Below are positions 52,544-61,619 of a DNA stretch of 64,000 nt, one piece after another; the first letter of the stretch is position 1; each line of letters opens with the position of its first letter. Made by a program: the position numbers and the translations under genes. Source of the stretch: Paraburkholderia sp. LEh10 (GTDB lineage: Bacteria; Pseudomonadota; Gammaproteobacteria; Burkholderiales; Burkholderiaceae); assembly GCF_017814945.1 (NCBI RefSeq), contig NZ_JAGIPX010000016.1, positions 62,001 to 126,000 of the forward strand. Reading direction: 5' to 3'. Below the pieces are notes generated by a model that searched no databases, was not told the origin of the DNA, and worked only from the letters and a program-made list of their open reading frames with translations.

Positions 52544-54631
52544 ATGTCCGCAGGCCTGAATCCCGCTCAAAGCGAAGCGGTGCGCTATCTCGACGGTCCT
52601 TGCCTCGTGCTCGCGGGCGCGGGCAGCGGCAAGACGCGCGTCATCACACAGAAGATCGCGCACCTGATCGAAAACAAAGGCTTCGAGCCGCGCCACATCG
52701 CCGCCGTCACCTTCACGAACAAGGCCGCGGCGGAAATGCGCGAGCGCGTCGGCAAGCTGCTCGAAGGCAAGACGCTCACGGCGCCCGGCAAGGAAGGCCG
52801 CAAGGTGCCCGTCAACCAGCTGACGGTGTGCACGTTCCACTCGCTCGGCGTGCAGATTCTGCGCCAGGAGGCGGAGCACGTCGGCCTCAAGCCGCAGTTC
52901 TCGATCATGGATTCCGACGACTGCTTCGGCATGATCCAGGAGCAGGTTGGCTCGACCGACAAGGGCTTCATCCGCAAAATCCAGACGATCATCTCGCTAT
53001 GGAAGAACGGCCTCGTCATGCCGGACGAAGCGATGGCGATCGCGTCGAATGAGGACGAGCATCAGGCGGCCATCGTCTATCGCAACTATGTCGCGACGCT
53101 GCACGCGTATCAGGCCGTTGATTTCGACGATCTGATCCGCCTGCCCGCTGAGTTGTTCAAGACCAACGAGCAGGTGCGCGACCGCTGGCAGAACAAGCTG
53201 CGCTATCTGCTGATCGACGAGTACCAGGACACCAACGCGTGCCAGTACGAACTCGTGAAGCTGCTGGCCGGCCCGCGCGCCGCGTTCACGGCGGTCGGCG
53301 ACGACGATCAGGCGATCTACGGCTGGCGCGGCGCAACGCTCGAAAATCTCGCGCAGCTCGGCAAGGACTTTCCGAAGCTGCACATGATCAAGCTCGAACA
53401 GAACTACCGGTCGACGGTGCGCATCCTGACGGCGGCGAACAACGTGATCGCGAACAACCCGAAGCTCTTCGAGAAGAAGCTCTGGTCCGAGCACGGAATG
53501 GGCGATTCGATCACGGTCACGGGTTGCAACGATGAAGAGCATGAGGCCGAGTCCGTGGTATTCCGCCTGTCTGCGCACAAGTTCGAGCGCCGCGCGCAGT
53601 TCCGCGACTACGCGATTTTGTATCGCGGCAACTTCCAGGCGCGCATCTTCGAACAGGTGCTGCGGCGCGAGCGCATTCCATATGTGCTGTCGGGTGGCCA
53701 GTCGTTCTTCGACAAGGCCGAGATCAAGGATCTCTGCGCGTACCTGCGCCTGATCGCGAACGCCGACGACGACCCCGCATTCATCCGCGCGATCACGACG
53801 CCGCGCCGCGGCGTCGGCAACACGACGCTCGAAGCGCTCGGCGCGTTCGCCGGACAGGCGAAGGTGTCGCTGTTCGAGGCCGTGTACATGGGCGGCATCG
53901 AGGCGCGGCTGTCGGCGCGCCAGGTCGAGCCGCTGCGCGTGTTCTGCGACTTCATGCAGCGCCTGCGAGACCGGGCGGACAAGGATGCGGCGACGTCCGT
54001 GCTCGACGACATGATGGAGGCGATTCACTACGAAGCCTACCTGTACGACGCATTCGACGAACGCCAGGCTCAGGCGAAATGGCAGAACGTGCTGGAGTTT
54101 CTGGAATGGCTCAAGCGCAAAGGCACGAAACCTGAGCCGGAAGCGGGCGCCGAACAAACGGGCTACGACACCGCCGACGGTCTCGCTGACACCGGCAAGA
54201 ATCTGCTCGGATTGATTCAGACGGTCGCGCTGATGTCGATGCTCGAAGGCAAGGACGAAGATCCCGACGCGGTGCGGCTGTCGACGGTGCATGCGTCGAA
54301 GGGGTTGGAATATCCGCACGTGTTTCTGGTGGGCGTCGAGGAGGGCATCATGCCGCATCGCGGCGGCACGGAAGACGACGGTCCGATCGACGACGAGCGC
54401 ATCGAGGAAGAACGCCGCCTGATGTACGTCGCAATCACGCGCGCGCAGCGCAGTCTGCATCTGAACTGGTGCAAGAAGCGCAAGCGCGCGCGGGAGACGG
54501 TCGTGTGCGAGCAGTCGCGCTTCATCCCTGAAATGGGACTCGACGAAGCGCCGCCGCCGACGCCGGAAGAAGCGCCGATGTCGCCGAAAGATCGGCTGGC
54601 GAGTCTGAAGGCACTGCTGCAGAAGGCTTGA
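52544..54631 (+). CDS. rep: ATP-dependent DNA helicase Rep
   Basis: A 695-residue superfamily 1A 3'-5' helicase that removes proteins ahead of forks and works with the replisome. Motif I is LVLAGAGSGKTRVIT, motif Ia AAVTFTNKAAAEM, motif II LLIDEYQDTNACQYELVKL, with VGDDDQAIYGWRGA, KLEQNYRS, VHASKGLEYPHVF and YVAITRAQ following. It aligns better with Rep than UvrD (motif TNACQYELVKLLAG). The start MSAGLNPAQSEAV at 52544 matches the family; the upstream frame from 52355 does not. Confidence 0.95.
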   Translation: MSAGLNPAQSEAVRYLDGPCLVLAGAGSGKTRVITQKIAHLIENKGFEPRHIAAVTFTNKAAAEMRERVGKLLEGKTLTAPGKEGRKVPVNQLTVCTFHSLGVQILRQEAEHVGLKPQFSIMDSDDCFGMIQEQVGSTDKGFIRKIQTIISLWKNGLVMPDEAMAIASNEDEHQAAIVYRNYVATLHAYQAVDFDDLIRLPAELFKTNEQVRDRWQNKLRYLLIDEYQDTNACQYELVKLLAGPRAAFTAVGDDDQAIYGWRGATLENLAQLGKDFPKLHMIKLEQNYRSTVRILTAANNVIANNPKLFEKKLWSEHGMGDSITVTGCNDEEHEAESVVFRLSAHKFERRAQFRDYAILYRGNFQARIFEQVLRRERIPYVLSGGQSFFDKAEIKDLCAYLRLIANADDDPAFIRAITTPRRGVGNTTLEALGAFAGQAKVSLFEAVYMGGIEARLSARQVEPLRVFCDFMQRLRDRADKDAATSVLDDMMEAIHYEAYLYDAFDERQAQAKWQNVLEFLEWLKRKGTKPEPEAGAEQTGYDTADGLADTGKNLLGLIQTVALMSMLEGKDEDPDAVRLSTVHASKGLEYPHVFLVGVEEGIMPHRGGTEDDGPIDDERIEEERRLMYVAITRAQRSLHLNWCKKRKRARETVVCEQSRFIPEMGLDEAPPPTPEEAPMSPKDRLASLKALLQKA

Positions 54632-54662
54632 TCCGTCGACAGTCGACGTATGCCGGGCGCAT

Positions 54663-54694
54663 AAAAAATCCCCGATCGAGTCGGGGATTTTTTT
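54663..54694. terminator. Bidirectional terminator between convergent rep and cytochrome genes
   Basis: AAAAAATCCCCGA (54663-54675) pairs with TCGGGGATTTTTT (54681-54693) around a 5-base loop, with A and T tracts on the two sides. Confidence 0.92.
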
Positions 54695-54716
54695 GCGCCT
54701 GAAGTATGTGTGATGC

Positions 54717-55664
54717 CTATTTCGCCGCGTTGATCATGTAATCGACGGCGGCCTTCACATCGGCATCGGATGCGTTCGCTCCACCCTTCGGCGGCATCGC
54801 GCCCTTGCCGTGCAGCGCGTAGTTGTAGATCGTATCGATCGGGTCTTTCAGGCGTTGTGCCCAAGCTTCCTTGTCGCCGAATTTCGGCGCGTTCAGCACG
54901 CCCGCCGCGTGGCAAGCCTGGCAGACCTGCTGATATAGCGCCTTGCCTGCCTGCGAAGCGTCCGCGCTTTGCGTCGCGCCTGACGCGGGGGCCGCGGCTT
55001 GCGGCACGTTCGCCATTGCAGCCATCGCCGCAGCGGCCTGAGCGCCCGCCGCGTCAGACGCGCCTGCGGCACCCGATGCCGCGCCCGACGCTGCTTCCGC
55101 GCCGCTGGCCGCCGCCGCACCGCTAGCCGCTCCCGCCGGACCCGCAGCCGGTTGGCCGGGCACGGGCTTCGGCGGATCCGCAAACTTCGCACCCGCGTTA
55201 TTCGCCATGTATGCGACAGCGAGGCCGATTTCGTAGTCGCTGTAATCGTCCGGGCTCGTGCCGCCGCGCGCGGGCATTGCGCCTTTGCCCGTCAGCGCGT
55301 TGTGCCAGAGCGTGTCGAAACCTTGCGCGATGCGCGGTGCCCAGTCGGCCGTGTTGGTGAATTTCGGCGCTCCCGCCGCGCCGGACGCGTGACACGTCGC
55401 GCACACGGCTTTGTAGACTTCCTCGCCCGTCTTGTAGACGCGCGGCGCGTTGGCGTCGCGAATCTCGACCTTTGCGATGGGCGCGGTGCGCGCGTCGACG
55501 GCGGCGTTGGAAAGACTGTCGGTGCCCGCACCCGTGCGGGTCGAGTTGTCGACGTAATACGCGAGCAGAATGATGATGACGATGGGGACAGCAAAACCGG
55601 CGATGACTGCGGCGATCAGCTGTGCGGGGGTCTTGATCGGGGCTCCGTGTGGTGCTTCGCTCAT
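54717..55664 (-). CDS. Membrane-anchored dihaem cytochrome c (cytochrome c5-like tandem)
   Basis: A 315-residue protein with one N-terminal transmembrane anchor (residues about 18-38) and two class I cytochrome domains. Haem motifs are CATCH (88-92) and CQACH (248-252), each followed by an axial Met in GKGAMP (Met130 and Met290). The domains are joined by an Ala/Gly/Ser-rich linker of about 65 residues (165-230). Both domains resemble cytochrome c5, and the fusion probably transfers electrons in the periplasm between respiratory complexes and oxidases. It is convergent with rep. Confidence 0.92.
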   Translation of the reverse strand: MSEAPHGAPIKTPAQLIAAVIAGFAVPIVIIILLAYYVDNSTRTGAGTDSLSNAAVDARTAPIAKVEIRDANAPRVYKTGEEVYKAVCATCHASGAAGAPKFTNTADWAPRIAQGFDTLWHNALTGKGAMPARGGTSPDDYSDYEIGLAVAYMANNAGAKFADPPKPVPGQPAAGPAGAASGAAAASGAEAASGAASGAAGASDAAGAQAAAAMAAMANVPQAAAPASGATQSADASQAGKALYQQVCQACHAAGVLNAPKFGDKEAWAQRLKDPIDTIYNYALHGKGAMPPKGGANASDADVKAAVDYMINAAK

Positions 55665-55994
55665 GCTTGTCTCGTCTCCCGTGGGTATTGTGAGCGGTAC
55701 AGCGTGACGGCAACGACGTTATTCTTGATCAGCCAGCGACGATTATAGACGGAAGGTTTCGGCGTCGGCGAGCGGGCCTCCAGCGTGTTCAGTAGGCGTT
55801 TACGCGAACCGGTCGGGCTCGAAGCTGCAATTTCTGCGCGGCTTGTTTGCGCACGGCAATGGCTTTCGGCGGACTTCGGCGGCGCTTCGGCGGGTCGCGG
55901 TGGACGGGCCGCCCGAAACCGGGTATGCTCTCGGTCTCGCCTTGGCGCTGCATGTCGAATCAACCTCGTGATTTTGCAGCGCTTTTCGCGGAAT
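55665..55994. other. Spacer between the cytochrome gene and tRNA-Arg
   Basis: No gene is seen. A perfect minus-strand TATAAT (55747-55742) lies about 80 bases before the cytochrome start and is the likely -10 of its promoter; the matching -35 is weak. The promoter of the tRNA gene must lie at the right end. Confidence 0.45.
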
Positions 55995-56070
55995 GCGCCC
56001 GTAGCTCAATGGATAGAGTACTGCCCTCCGAAGGCAGGGGTTGCTGGTTCGATCCCAGCCGGGCGCGCCA
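55995..56070 (+). tRNA. tRNA-Arg (anticodon CCG)
   Basis: A 76-base cloverleaf: acceptor GCGCCCG (55995-56001) with CGGGCGC (56060-56066), anticodon stem CTGCC/GGCAG with loop CTCCGAA giving anticodon CCG (56028-56030), the T-arm GGTTCGATCC, and an encoded CCA at 56068-56070. It reads CGG codons. The bases just 3' of it begin the gene-poor accessory region. Confidence 0.95.
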
Positions 56071-56425
56071 AGTGTTTTCAAGCATCCAGGTCATTCCCCC
56101 CACCTTCCCCACAACAACACCGACAACACGCGCGGTGTGTGGTGCGTGTCTTAGCGCTGTCTTTTTTGCGTGCCAGCGCGATGACTGGCTTGAGCGCGTT
56201 GAAGTGCGAGGTTCGGTCTGTGCACCGGGACCGGCCGCTCACGCCTTGAATAGTGAACAAGGACGGCCGGTATCCGAGCCGTGCGGTGCTTTCTAGTGAC
56301 GATCACCGAATCAGAAACCTAAACTTCGGTAATTGCCCACGGCGGTGTCGCGCGAGGCGAGAATTCTCGTCGGTTGCCTGTTGTCGAACTTTCACAATCA
56401 TGCTTGGCGGCGGGCCGGTGTCTTG

Positions 56426-56700
56426 CCATCACGGCCTATTGGCCCGCATCATTGCAAGCGGCCTATCTCGGCTATCCGGTAGCAGCGCCACACAGTCATC
56501 GCCTGCCTGGTTTTCGTCCCGACGACCCTGCCCGCGCGGAGTTCTACACGCAAGCGCTTTGCCGCCATCCATTTTGGTATCAGTGCAACGATCGCAAACG
56601 GCCGCTTTCCGGGCGCACGTTCTAATCATGGGCTGCCGGGAGATGCATCGTATTCTGCACCCTCAATGCAGTCCTAAGGATAGATCCGGCGTACTCCTTG
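56426..56700 (+). pseudogene. Decayed fragment of a GT41 (O-GlcNAc-transferase-like) glycosyltransferase
   Basis: In one frame the sequence reads ITAYWPASLQAAYLGYP (56461-56478 encode AYLGYP) and later DDPARAEFYTQAL and YQCNDRKRPLS (56578-56610). These match, in order and spacing, the bacterial TPR-OGT blocks PAPLQVAYLGYP, FYTE and YQVNDRKR. A neighbouring frame gives GSSATQS right after GYP and, beyond a stop at 56625, FCTLNAVLRIDP, like the family's FCCFNNSYKIDP. Several frameshifts and a stop are needed, so the gene is dead. It belongs to a different branch from the two intact GT41 genes downstream, whose block reads SYLCFTPP. Confidence 0.55.
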
Positions 56701-57314
56701 TGCGGTCTAAGTTGGATCAGGGATGGCCGACTGCCGTGGGCGGGTCTAAAACAAGTGTGTTTGCCGAAATCGATCGAACGGATGCGGTGCCGTTCTTGCG
56801 AGCACACATCAAAACCCGGACTGGTAAATGCGAAGGCGGTTCCGTAGTGAACACCGCGCGACGCGTTGGGAATCGTGCTCGCCAATAGCGACGCATACCG
56901 ACTTTGCTGTACATCGAAGTCTCATAGAGCGATCAGAGCCAGCAGCGCCACCGCGGAGCGAGAACCTAACGAAGCGGCCGTGGTCGGTACTGCATGTGGA
57001 TCCGGTTGCCGCACATGGCACGCCCGGCGCCGCTTGAGGCTATCGTGGACTTTTCGCGCCACACCCGCGTTTTCAAATGTCGTGTGCATTTGCCCGAAAT
57101 GCGCCCGAATCCCTGTTCTTCTCCACAATTTGGTCCTCGATCGCATCGTCTAAATTGGAGGCCGATCTCAGAGTCCCCGTCACCTCGCCTCCGTTTATTG
57201 TCCGATGGTTTCGACCGCTTACCGCCAATATCGCAACAATTACGTATCGGGCGTTAGGTGCGCGAATGTGCCGGCCTCTTTCAACGGCCATTGTCTGCAG
57301 CGGTTGGCGTTCGT
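56701..57314. other. Degenerate accessory DNA without an intact gene
   Basis: Open frames are short, mutually incompatible and without family resemblance. Together with 56071-56425 this makes about 1.2 kb of non-coding or decayed DNA immediately 3' of a tRNA gene, interrupted only by the GT41 remnant. No integrase, IS terminal repeats or duplicated tRNA end was found in the window. Confidence 0.45.
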
Positions 57315-59402
57315 ATGACGCGCCCGGACAGGACCGATCGACAAGCGGACTGCAGCGTCCCCGCTGATTGCGAGGGCGCACCGATCGGCGTTCCTGAACC
57401 GGCCAGTGCGCAATCCACGGTAGCCTTCTTCCACGAGCACGTGCAGGCCGCGCTCGGTCATCATCAAGCGGGGCGCCTCGCCGAAGCGCAAGCGCTGTAC
57501 CGCGAGATCCTGAAGGCCGAACCCGAGCATGCCGATGCGCTGCACTTCCTCGGTCTGCTGCTTTGCGATACGGGCGAGCGAGATATCGGGCTCGCAATGA
57601 TGGCTCGGTCAATCAGGCTCCAACCAAACGCCATCTACTTTAACAACCACGGCAACGTGCTTGGTCGGCAGGGGGATCGAGCATCCGCTATTGAGTGTTA
57701 TCGGCAGGCAATCCTGCTACGGCCAGACTATGCGGAGGCACACAACAATCTAGGACATGCCCTGTGCGAGGACGGCGATTGGACGGCTGCGATGCAAAGC
57801 TGCGCGCAGGCGCTCGCGTTGAAGCCTGACTATCCCGAAGCTTGGAACAATCTGGGCAACGCCTTGAAAGGCAGCGGCAATTGGGACGCCGCGATCAAGA
57901 GCTACGCCAAGGCGCTCGCTCTTAACCCGTGGTACGCGCAAGCGCATAACAATCTTGGAAATGTGTTCGAGAAGCTAAATCGCCTGGAGCACGCAATCGC
58001 CTGTTATCGGCAGGCGATCGTCTTGGAGCCGGGAGTTGCCACGATACGGAGCAACCTGGGCAATGTTCTGCGCGATGCCGTCCTCCTTGATGAAGCGGTC
58101 GAGTGCCTTCACAAGGCTGTCGAATGTGATCCTGCGTGGCCCGAAGTGCACAGCAACTTGCTCGTCACGCTGAACTTCCTGCCGCAGTGCACGCCACAAG
58201 AACTGCTCGACGAAAGCCGGCGTCTGGGAGCGCGTCTGAGCGCAGCGGTGACACCTTACCGGCATGAACCCGATGCGAGCGCCCGCGATCCAAACCGGCG
58301 TTTGCGAGTAGGGCTGGTTTCGGGCGACTTCGCATCGCACCCGGTCGGCTACTTTCTGGAAGACGTGCTGGCGCATCTCGACGCTGCGCGGATCGAACTC
58401 ATCGCCTACCCGACGCGCACGCACGAAGACACTGTGACCTCGCGGCTCAAGCCGTACTTTGCGGCGTGGAGCGGCTTGTCAACACTGAATGATGAGCAGG
58501 CCGCACGAAAGATCCACAACGACAACATCGACGTTCTCGTCGATCTGTCCGGACACACGAGCCACAACCGCCTGGCGCTGTTCGCGCGCAAGCCGTCGCC
58601 GATCCAGGTGAGTTGGCTTGGCTACTTCGCCACCACTGGATTGTCGGCGATGGACTATATCCTCGGCGATCGGCATGTGCTCCCCGACGACGAGCGCGAG
58701 CATTTCATCGAAGAACCGTGGTGCTTGCCCGACAGCTACCTGTGCTTTACTCCGCCGACGCAGGACATTCCCGTGGGTCCTATGCCCGTAACGGCGACGG
58801 GCACATTCACGTTTGGTTGCTTCAATCACCTGGCGAAGTTGAACGAGTCGGTGATTTCGCTGTGGTCGCGCGTCCTGCATGCGGTGCCCGATTCTCGCCT
58901 CTTTCTGAAGACAAAACAGCTCGGCGATCCCGACGTGCAGCGTCGCATGCTCGAGCGCTTTGTTGCACACGGCATCGACGCGGCCCGGCTGGCGCTCGAA
59001 GGCGCGTCGCCGCGCGCCGAACTGCTTGCCTCATATAACCGCGTGGATATCGCTCTCGATCCGTTTCCCTACCCCGGTGGCACCACGACCATCGAGGCGC
59101 TATGGATGGGTGTGCCGGTGTTGACGCGGCGCGGCGACCGGTTTCTCTCGCATGTCGGTGAAAGCATCTTGCACACCGCCGGCCTGGAGGATTGGATCGC
59201 GGCTGACAGTCACGCATATGTCGCGAAGGCTGCGGCGTTCGCATCTGTTCACGATCGTCTCGCCAGGTTGCGCTCACAACTGCGGCCCCAAATTCTCGCG
59301 TCGCCGTTATGCGATGCCCCCCGCTTTGCAAACCATCTCGAACACGCTTTTCGTGGCATGTGGGAGCGCTACGCCAGGCGTGCCGGGGAGACCACTAAAT
59401 GA
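57315..59402 (+). CDS. TPR-containing GT41 glycosyltransferase (O-GlcNAc transferase-like), copy 1
   Basis: About 695 residues from ATG 57315; the frame is open to GTG 57258 and no clear ribosome binding site decides the start. Residues about 40-310 form tetratricopeptide repeats with NNLGxAL cores (AHNNLGHALCEDGDWTAAM, AWNNLGNALKGSGNWDAAI, AHNNLGNVFEKLNRLEHAI). The C-terminal part is a GT41 catalytic domain: RVGLVSGDFASHPVGYF with the His of the active site, DVLVDLSGHTSHNRL, IQVSWLGYFATTGLSAMDY, RLFLKTKQL with the UDP-contacting Lys region and PFPYPGGTTTIEALWMGVPVLT. It should transfer a sugar from a UDP donor to Ser/Thr of proteins in the cytoplasm. It overlaps the next gene by 4 bp. Confidence 0.9.
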   Translation: MTRPDRTDRQADCSVPADCEGAPIGVPEPASAQSTVAFFHEHVQAALGHHQAGRLAEAQALYREILKAEPEHADALHFLGLLLCDTGERDIGLAMMARSIRLQPNAIYFNNHGNVLGRQGDRASAIECYRQAILLRPDYAEAHNNLGHALCEDGDWTAAMQSCAQALALKPDYPEAWNNLGNALKGSGNWDAAIKSYAKALALNPWYAQAHNNLGNVFEKLNRLEHAIACYRQAIVLEPGVATIRSNLGNVLRDAVLLDEAVECLHKAVECDPAWPEVHSNLLVTLNFLPQCTPQELLDESRRLGARLSAAVTPYRHEPDASARDPNRRLRVGLVSGDFASHPVGYFLEDVLAHLDAARIELIAYPTRTHEDTVTSRLKPYFAAWSGLSTLNDEQAARKIHNDNIDVLVDLSGHTSHNRLALFARKPSPIQVSWLGYFATTGLSAMDYILGDRHVLPDDEREHFIEEPWCLPDSYLCFTPPTQDIPVGPMPVTATGTFTFGCFNHLAKLNESVISLWSRVLHAVPDSRLFLKTKQLGDPDVQRRMLERFVAHGIDAARLALEGASPRAELLASYNRVDIALDPFPYPGGTTTIEALWMGVPVLTRRGDRFLSHVGESILHTAGLEDWIAADSHAYVAKAAAFASVHDRLARLRSQLRPQILASPLCDAPRFANHLEHAFRGMWERYARRAGETTK

Positions 59403-60337
59403 ACCATTCCATTCTCGTGACGGGTGGCGCCGGCTTCCTCGGCTCGCATCTATGCGACCGTCTGGTCGCAGCTAATCACGACGTCATGTGCGTCGACAAC
59501 TTCCATACGGGCAATAAACGCAATGTCCAACACCTGATCGGGAACACCAACTTCGAGGTAATTCGCCATGACGTGTGGCTGCCGCTTTACGTTGAAGCCG
59601 ATCGCGTGTTCAACATGGCGTGTCCCGCGAGCCCGGTCCATTATCAGAGCGACCCTGTATCGACGGTCAAGACTGCCGTGCTCGGCGCCATTAATATGCT
59701 TGGTCTCGCGAAGCGCTGCGGCGCGCGGATTCTCCAAGCCTCGACGAGCGAGGTCTACGGCGACGCCCAGCTTCATCCTCAGCAGGAGACCTACTGGGGC
59801 AATGTGAATCCGAATGGCCCGCGCGCGTGCTACGACGAAGGCAAGCGCTGCGCGGAAACGCTTTTTTTCGACTACCACCGCCAGCACAAAGTCGACATCC
59901 GCATCGCGCGAATCTTCAATACGTACGGCCCGCGGATGCGTCCCGATGACGGTCGCGTCGTATCGAACTTCATCATGCAAGCGTTGAAGGGCGATCCCAT
60001 TACGCTCTATGGCGACGGCAGCCAGACTCGTTCATTTTGCTACGTGGATGACCTGGTTTCGGGACTCTTGCGCCTGATGGATCAGGACCACGAGATCGGC
60101 CCCGTTAACCTTGGTAACCCGTCGGAAATCACGATCCGCGAGTTGGCTGAGCACATATTGCGGCTCACGGGATCGCGCAGCCGCATCGAATACCGTCCGC
60201 TGCCTCAGGACGATCCGGTTCAGCGTCGCCCCGACATCGCAAAGGCGCGCCATACGCTCGACTGGCGTCCCGGCGTCGCTCTGGAAGACGGCCTGAAAGA
60301 AACCATCGCCTGGTTCAAAAAATTGGTGAATACATGA
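59399..60337 (+). CDS. UDP-glucuronate decarboxylase (UDP-xylose synthase type SDR)
   Basis: A 312-residue extended short-chain dehydrogenase. The NAD motif is VTGGAGFLGSHLCDRL, the catalytic pair is YDEGKR in GPRACYDEGKRCAETL, and the HPQQETYWGNVNPNGPR block is diagnostic of UDP-glucuronic acid decarboxylases. Such enzymes turn UDP-GlcA into UDP-xylose through a 4-keto intermediate. It overlaps both neighbours by 4 bp, so it is co-translated with the GT41 enzyme and the methyltransferase and probably supplies the donor sugar nucleotide. Confidence 0.9.
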   Translation: MNHSILVTGGAGFLGSHLCDRLVAANHDVMCVDNFHTGNKRNVQHLIGNTNFEVIRHDVWLPLYVEADRVFNMACPASPVHYQSDPVSTVKTAVLGAINMLGLAKRCGARILQASTSEVYGDAQLHPQQETYWGNVNPNGPRACYDEGKRCAETLFFDYHRQHKVDIRIARIFNTYGPRMRPDDGRVVSNFIMQALKGDPITLYGDGSQTRSFCYVDDLVSGLLRLMDQDHEIGPVNLGNPSEITIRELAEHILRLTGSRSRIEYRPLPQDDPVQRRPDIAKARHTLDWRPGVALEDGLKETIAWFKKLVNT

Positions 60338-61539
60338 GCCTCGATTTTGTCAGTACGACTTGCCCCGTTTGCGCACACTCGCTGGCGGCGCCATTTTTTC
60401 CCGCAGGCGAGCAGCCGCTCGCCACGCTTGCCTGGCCCTCGTCGGCGCAAGCTGCGCGGGACTTACCGCGCCATGCGCTGGACTTTGTCCAATGCCCAGC
60501 CTGTTCGCACGTCTGGAACCACCGCTTTCATTACGACGCAATTCCCTACGAAAGCAATCCCAACCGCATGTTTAACAACGGCGGGATTTGGAAGGGCCAT
60601 CTCGCCGCCACGCGCGATCTGTTGCTTGCGCACTTGCCGCCAAAGCCCGTTGTCGTCGAAATCGGCTGCGGGGAAGGACATTTCGTGCGCGGCCTCGCGC
60701 GCGCGCGCGACGGTGGACGATTCGTCGGGTTCGATCCGAATGCAAGCCCGGAAACCGGTAAGGGAGTCGAGTTTCACGCGCGCCTGTTCGAGCCGTTGAC
60801 CGACATGCCGACCTTCGCGCCGAACGGTGTCGTCATCCGCCATGTGCTCGAGCATCTGACCGAGCCCGCGAAACTGATCGAACAACTTGCATGGGGTGCC
60901 GCCGCGCAGGGCAATGAGTGCTGGCTTTTCGCGGAGGTGCCGTGCATCGACCGCGTCTTCGAAACCGATCGCCTTGCGGACTTCTTCTACGAGCATGTGT
61001 CGCACTTCACGACCGAATCGTTCCGGACCCTCATGGCGCGCGCCGGCGAAATCGCGGTGCTCGAGCAAGGGTACGACGGCGAGGTCGTCTATGCGTTGGT
61101 GAAGCTTGGCGTGCCGGTGCACATACGAGATCGGCAAAAGGCGGCTTCCGCGTTCTCGGTGCGTTCCATCGCGAGCCGCGAGACGATTGCCAATCAGTTG
61201 TCGGCGCTCGCCGAGCAGGGCAAGCGCGTGGCAATCTGGGGCGGCACGGGCAAGGCTGCTGCCTTCATTCATCATTTTTGCGCGGACGCACGGCGCTTTC
61301 CGCTCGTCGTCGATTCGGACCCGAGCAAGGCAGGCACTTTCGTGCCCGGCAGCGGGCAGAAGATCGAATTTCGCGACGTGTTGAAGACGGCACCCGTGGA
61401 CGTCATTGTGATTCCGACGCAATGGCGCGCGCGCGACATCATCGCCGAGATGGCGCGCGAGGATATTGCCGTGGACTCCGTCATGATCGAACACGGCGGC
61501 GAGCTCGTCGATTTCGATACGGGCGCACACCCGTACTGA
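60334..61539 (+). CDS. Sugar C-methyltransferase-like protein with zinc-binding N-terminal domain
   Basis: A 401-residue protein of three parts: a Cys-rich N-terminal domain (CPVCAHSL and QCPACSHVW) that likely binds zinc; a SAM-dependent core with VVEIGCGEGHFVRGLA, FDPNAS and VIRHVLEHL; and a C-terminal Rossmann-like domain with VAIWGGTGKAAAF. This order is that of NDP-sugar C-methyltransferases (Methyltransf_13, _23 and _14 families, as in TylC3-like enzymes). It may methylate the keto-sugar intermediate made by the decarboxylase. The gene ends at 61539, 15 bases before a terminator. Confidence 0.85.
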   Translation: MSLDFVSTTCPVCAHSLAAPFFPAGEQPLATLAWPSSAQAARDLPRHALDFVQCPACSHVWNHRFHYDAIPYESNPNRMFNNGGIWKGHLAATRDLLLAHLPPKPVVVEIGCGEGHFVRGLARARDGGRFVGFDPNASPETGKGVEFHARLFEPLTDMPTFAPNGVVIRHVLEHLTEPAKLIEQLAWGAAAQGNECWLFAEVPCIDRVFETDRLADFFYEHVSHFTTESFRTLMARAGEIAVLEQGYDGEVVYALVKLGVPVHIRDRQKAASAFSVRSIASRETIANQLSALAEQGKRVAIWGGTGKAAAFIHHFCADARRFPLVVDSDPSKAGTFVPGSGQKIEFRDVLKTAPVDVIVIPTQWRARDIIAEMAREDIAVDSVMIEHGGELVDFDTGAHPY

Positions 61540-61553
61540 AATTTTTCCACATC

Positions 61554-61599
61554 AAAAGAGGTCGGCAGCATGTGAGCATCGCGGCTGTCCTCTTTTTTT
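61554..61599 (+). terminator. Terminator between the methyltransferase gene and the second GT41 gene
   Basis: AAAAGAGG (61554-61561) pairs with CCTCTTTT (61589-61596), extended by inner pairs (CGGC..GC with GC..GCTG), with T residues to 61599. Confidence 0.75.
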
Positions 61600-61619
61600 A
61601 CGGCCGCTTTTTTCCAATC

